A stretch of 64,000 nt of DNA, taken from positions 8,741,001-8,805,000 of the forward strand of contig NZ_CP130630.1 in NCBI RefSeq assembly GCF_030551255.1. Direction: 5' to 3'. Of the stretch, positions 60,991 through 64,000 are shown one piece after another; position 1 is the first letter of the stretch; each line of letters starts with the position of its first letter. The DNA comes from Streptomyces sp. NL15-2K (GTDB taxonomy: Bacteria; Actinomycetota; Actinomycetes; Streptomycetales; Streptomycetaceae). The notes below the pieces were generated by a model. The model had not been told where the DNA came from. It saw only the letters and a list, made by a program, of their open reading frames with translations, and ran no database searches. The position numbers and the translations under genes are program-made.

Positions 60991-62096
60991 CCGCGCAGGA
61001 GCAGACGGCCCCGGACGGCTGGCGGGTCTTCCACGCCACCGGGCAGGCCCCGGCCGCAGCGCCGCAGTTGCCCTCGGCCCCGCCCTGGCGCCGGTTCCGC
61101 GGTGAACCGCTCCAGCCCGCGCCGCCGGACGACCCGCAGGCCGCGCTGCGCCGCCTGGGCCCCGACGCGGTCGCTCCCCAGCTCGGCTCGGAGGAGATCG
61201 ACATCGTCAACGCCGCGCTGCTGCTGCGCCGGCCCCTCCTGATCACCGGTCCGCCCGGCATCGGCAAGTCCACGCTCGCCTATGTGATCGCGCGGGAACT
61301 GGGGCTCGGCCGGGTGCTGGAGTGGAACATAGTCAGCCGTACGACACTGCGGGACGGCCTCTACAGCCACGACGCCATGGGGCGAGCCCAGGCCATCGCC
61401 GCCTGGCAGGCCGGGCTGCGGGACACGGCGGATTCCGGACGGGCCGACGGGACCGACCGGGCACCGGCGGCGGACGCGGGGGAGACCGGAGCCCGCGATT
61501 CGTTAAAACATCGTCAACTTCCGCCCCTCCTCGGTGATTTCATCACACTCGGCCCCCTCGGCACCGCCCTGCTGCCCTACGATCGTCCCCGAGTCCTCCT
61601 CGTCGACGAGCTCGACAAGAGCGACATCGACCTGCCGAACGACCTGTTGCACGTCCTGGAGAACGGAAGTTATGACGTCCCGGAGCTGGTCCGCGACGCC
61701 GCCGACACCGCGCGCGTCCACACCAGCGACCCCGGCGGCCGCGCCGTGGTGCGGGGAGGCCGGGTCGAGTGCCGGGAGTTCCCGGTCGTGGTGATCACCA
61801 GCAACGGGGAACGGGAGTTCCCGGCGGCCTTCCGCAGGCGCTGCCTGCCGCTGGAGCTGCGCACCCCCACCCGGGAGCAGCTGCTGGCCCTGGTCGAACG
61901 GCACCTGGGGGACGGGGCGCGGGGCACGGAGGACCTGGTGGACCTGTTCCTGCAGCGGGTGCAGGCCGGTGGCGTCCACTCTCTCGACCAGTTACTCAAC
62001 GCTGTCCAGATCACTACCACGGGTGGTTTCCAGGCCGACGGCAACGGGCGTAAGCTCGTGGAAATGCTCCTCCGCGACCTCGCGAAGGGCCGCTGA
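60987..62096 (+). CDS. MoxR-type AAA+ ATPase
   Basis: A 369-residue AAA+ ATPase with Walker A GPPGIGKST (about 88-96), Walker B VLLVDELDKSD (about 203-213), sensor 1 PVVVITSNGEREFPAAFRRRCLPLEL and the arginine finger within it. MoxR ATPases act as chaperones with vWA-domain partners. The coupling by ATGA to the VMAP gene before it, and the directly following vWA-like gene, make a VMAP-MoxR-vWA ternary operon. Confidence 0.93.
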   Translation: MTAQEQTAPDGWRVFHATGQAPAAAPQLPSAPPWRRFRGEPLQPAPPDDPQAALRRLGPDAVAPQLGSEEIDIVNAALLLRRPLLITGPPGIGKSTLAYVIARELGLGRVLEWNIVSRTTLRDGLYSHDAMGRAQAIAAWQAGLRDTADSGRADGTDRAPAADAGETGARDSLKHRQLPPLLGDFITLGPLGTALLPYDRPRVLLVDELDKSDIDLPNDLLHVLENGSYDVPELVRDAADTARVHTSDPGGRAVVRGGRVECREFPVVVITSNGEREFPAAFRRRCLPLELRTPTREQLLALVERHLGDGARGTEDLVDLFLQRVQAGGVHSLDQLLNAVQITTTGGFQADGNGRKLVEMLLRDLAKGR

Positions 62097-64000
62097 ATGG
62101 ACAACGGCTTTCCCAGGGAGCGCGCATCCGGATCCGGCGACGGCGGACCAGTGTCGGGGTCGTCGCCTCCGTCGGCGTTCCCCGAATCCGTCGAGTACGC
62201 GAGTGAGTACGGAGGTCCGTTTCCCGTTGCCCCGGAGCAGGACCCCCTGACCCGCGTGCAGCCGGACGCCGAGGCGGAGGCAGTGCCGCGCTGGCAGGAG
62301 GTCGCCGACGCGGTGTGGCTCGCCGCGTACTGGGACCACCACGGTGGCCCCGCCACGGCCCGGCAGGACGCGGCGCCGGGCCGTGGCACCGCGCGTACGG
62401 ACCGGCGCCCCGCACGCTCCGAGCCGGCCGCCGACGCACACCGGCCCCAGACGCCCCCGGCTTCCGGACTTCCCTCCGCCGACGCGCACTTGGGCGGCGA
62501 CCTTCGCGCGCCGGACCCGCTCGCCCCCGACGAGGACCCCGACGGGCCGCGCCCGCTGGAGCCCGGAGGGGCGGACACCGGCGGCGACTTCCGGCTGCCG
62601 CGGTCGCCGGCCACCGCCACGGCCCGGCTGTTACCCGACCCCGAGGGCCCCCGCATGCTGCACCTCGGCCGCCCGCTGCTGCCCGCCGCCGAGCCCCCGC
62701 AGCAGAGCCACGGCCGCCGCACCGCCCTGCTCGCCCGTGCCCTGCACCAGCTGGCCCGCCGCGTGCCCTCCCGCGACACCCTGGAGCTGGACGAGGAGAC
62801 GACCGCCGAGCAGGGGGTCGCCGACGGCATGTGGATGCCCTTCCTCCGCCCCGCCCGTACCCCCGCCTTCGACCTGGTGCTGCTCGTCGACGACGCGCCC
62901 ACCATGCGGATCTGGCAGGAGACGACCGCCCGCCTCGCCGAGGCCGCCGAGCACAGCGGCGCCTTCCGGGGCGTACGCACAGTCCGGGTGAACGTGCCGC
63001 GCACCGGAACCGCCACACTGCGCCGGGGCAGCGAGGGCGCGGCCGCGGACCCGGCCGAACTCCTCGACGGGCGCGGCGGCCGCGTCTTCCTCATCGTCAC
63101 CGACGGACTCACCCACGGCTGGGCCGCCCCCGCCGCCGACGCGCTGCTCGGCCGCCTCGCCCACGCCGGCCCCACCGCACTCGTCCACCTGCTGCCGCCG
63201 CATCTGCGCCGCCGCACCTCCCTCAACCCGTACGACGCGACACTGGAGGCCGGCGGCTTCGGCGCCCCCAACGACGGCCTCGGTCACTGGGCGCCGCCCG
63301 GCGGACCCGACCCCATGCGGCCCCTGCCCGAGGCGGGCGACGGCTCCGTGCCCGTGCCCGTGCTGTCCCTGAAGCCGGGTTCCCTCGCCGCCTGGGCCGA
63401 CCTCGTCACCGGGGAACGCGGAGTGCGCCGCGCCCTGCCCGTCGTCCTCGCCGGCACCCTCACCAAGGGCGCGCCCGCGCCCGGCCTGCGTGCCCCGCGC
63501 TTCTCGCGCGCCGCGGCCGCCGCTGTACGCCGCTTCTTCACCCTCGCCACGCCGGCCGCCCGCCGGCTCGCCACCCAACTCGCCGCCGTCCCGTTCGAGT
63601 TCGACCTCGTGGAACAGCTGCGGCGCCGGGTCATGCCGGAGACCGGTCCCGACCACCTCGCCGAGATCCTGATGGGCGGCCTGATCGACTGGGACAGTGC
63701 CGGCGACGGTCGGCCCGACTTCGCCGACGGAGTGCGCGAGGCGCTGCTCGCCACCACCACCCGCTCCCAACTCGCCCGCACCGTCAGCGTGGTGGGCGAA
63801 CTCCCGGCCGCCGGAGAACGCGGGATCGCGCTGCGCGCCGCCCTGCTCGACCCGATGGGCACCACGCTGCCCGACCCCACCGAGCGCGGCTGGGTGCGCA
63901 GCGAACTGGCCGTCATGCGCGCGCTCTCGGGGCCGTACTCCGAACGTGCGAACCGCATCGAACCCGACCCTTCCCGACTCACGCCCGGCACGGCCGAACG
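62097..64000 (+). CDS. SAV_2336-type vWA-like protein, partial at the right edge
   Basis: The frame starts at ATG 62097, directly after the MoxR stop, and is still open at the window edge (634 codons seen). Residues 1-200 are Pro/Ala/Asp-rich and disordered, with one WQEVADAVWLAAYWDHHGG helix. Residues about 258-345 form a vWA-like domain: FDLVLLVDDAPTMRIWQ (D265, D266) in place of the classic DxSxS, then GRVFLIVTDGLTHGWAAPA. The following region (PVVLAGTLTKG, LATQLAAVPFEFDLVEQLRRRVMPETGPDHLAEILMGGLI) fits the SAV_2336 N-terminal region. A C-terminal effector or repeat module may lie beyond the window. Confidence 0.85.
   Translation, partial: MDNGFPRERASGSGDGGPVSGSSPPSAFPESVEYASEYGGPFPVAPEQDPLTRVQPDAEAEAVPRWQEVADAVWLAAYWDHHGGPATARQDAAPGRGTARTDRRPARSEPAADAHRPQTPPASGLPSADAHLGGDLRAPDPLAPDEDPDGPRPLEPGGADTGGDFRLPRSPATATARLLPDPEGPRMLHLGRPLLPAAEPPQQSHGRRTALLARALHQLARRVPSRDTLELDEETTAEQGVADGMWMPFLRPARTPAFDLVLLVDDAPTMRIWQETTARLAEAAEHSGAFRGVRTVRVNVPRTGTATLRRGSEGAAADPAELLDGRGGRVFLIVTDGLTHGWAAPAADALLGRLAHAGPTALVHLLPPHLRRRTSLNPYDATLEAGGFGAPNDGLGHWAPPGGPDPMRPLPEAGDGSVPVPVLSLKPGSLAAWADLVTGERGVRRALPVVLAGTLTKGAPAPGLRAPRFSRAAAAAVRRFFTLATPAARRLATQLAAVPFEFDLVEQLRRRVMPETGPDHLAEILMGGLIDWDSAGDGRPDFADGVREALLATTTRSQLARTVSVVGELPAAGERGIALRAALLDPMGTTLPDPTERGWVRSELAVMRALSGPYSERANRIEPDPSRLTPGTAE

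Overview
The window is high-GC DNA with the codon use, GTG/ATGA translational overlaps and gene set of a Streptomyces (or close relative) chromosome: F420-type LLM oxidoreductase, SepF paralogue, SigK/RskA pair, fused assimilatory nitrate reductase-flavoreductase, Hen1/Pnkp RNA repair and an EAD-VMAP/MoxR system. It looks like an accessory-rich chromosomal region rather than a conserved core.

Layout. (1) 1-11207: tail of a histidine-kinase-like ATPase, then a group II intron with an HNH-type LtrA (about 353-2637) sitting directly in front of a complete four-gene type III Wadjet plasmid-defence operon (jetABCD). (2) 11234-21996: a biosynthetic cluster. A phosphopantetheinyl transferase is divergent from an operon encoding a carrier-membrane-hexapeptide protein with the layout of the C-terminal part of epsilon-poly-lysine synthetase, a separate adenylation-carrier protein, a TauD-type dioxygenase, and SbnB plus SbnA, which together make L-2,3-diaminopropionate (Dap). 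A SigK-type sigma factor and RskA-type anti-sigma factor are translationally coupled to the end. I infer a split poly-Dap (or modified Dap homopolymer) synthetase. (3) 22010-24269: a gene graveyard with an acetoacetyl-CoA synthetase, a VOC dioxygenase and a TetR regulator, all truncated and fused by deletion. (4) 24312-29369: DHA2 efflux pump with divergent TetR and a twin-palindrome operator, a second paralogous TetR, and a quinone oxidoreductase and third TetR that share an operator-like motif. (5) 29507-34044: IclR-controlled sugar-acid catabolism (Zn alcohol dehydrogenase, FAH-type hydrolase, IlvD/Edd dehydratase). (6) 34116-46085: Met/His-rich membrane protein plus ECF sigma factor, FAD/Fe-S dehydrogenase, MarR/YceI pair, a membrane protein carrying an in-frame MITE, and the nitrate reductase fusion. 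(7) 46337-53780: SepF, an AAA ATPase, a decayed TnpB element, MazG-like, DUF6099, a DUF559-like putative nuclease, small proteins and an XRE-TPR regulator. (8) 54029-64000: LLM oxidoreductase, Hen1-Pnkp RNA repair operon, then an EAD2-VMAP / MoxR / SAV_2336 (vWA-like) operon that runs off the right edge.

Taken together, the window joins three conflict-related systems (Wadjet, RNA repair, VMAP-MoxR) with mobile or decayed elements (group II intron, MITE, TnpB) and a probable cationic homopolymer biosynthetic cluster. The split Pls-like/Dap cluster is the best candidate for an undescribed system. Functional assignments rest on reading motifs and architectures by eye; no database search was possible.
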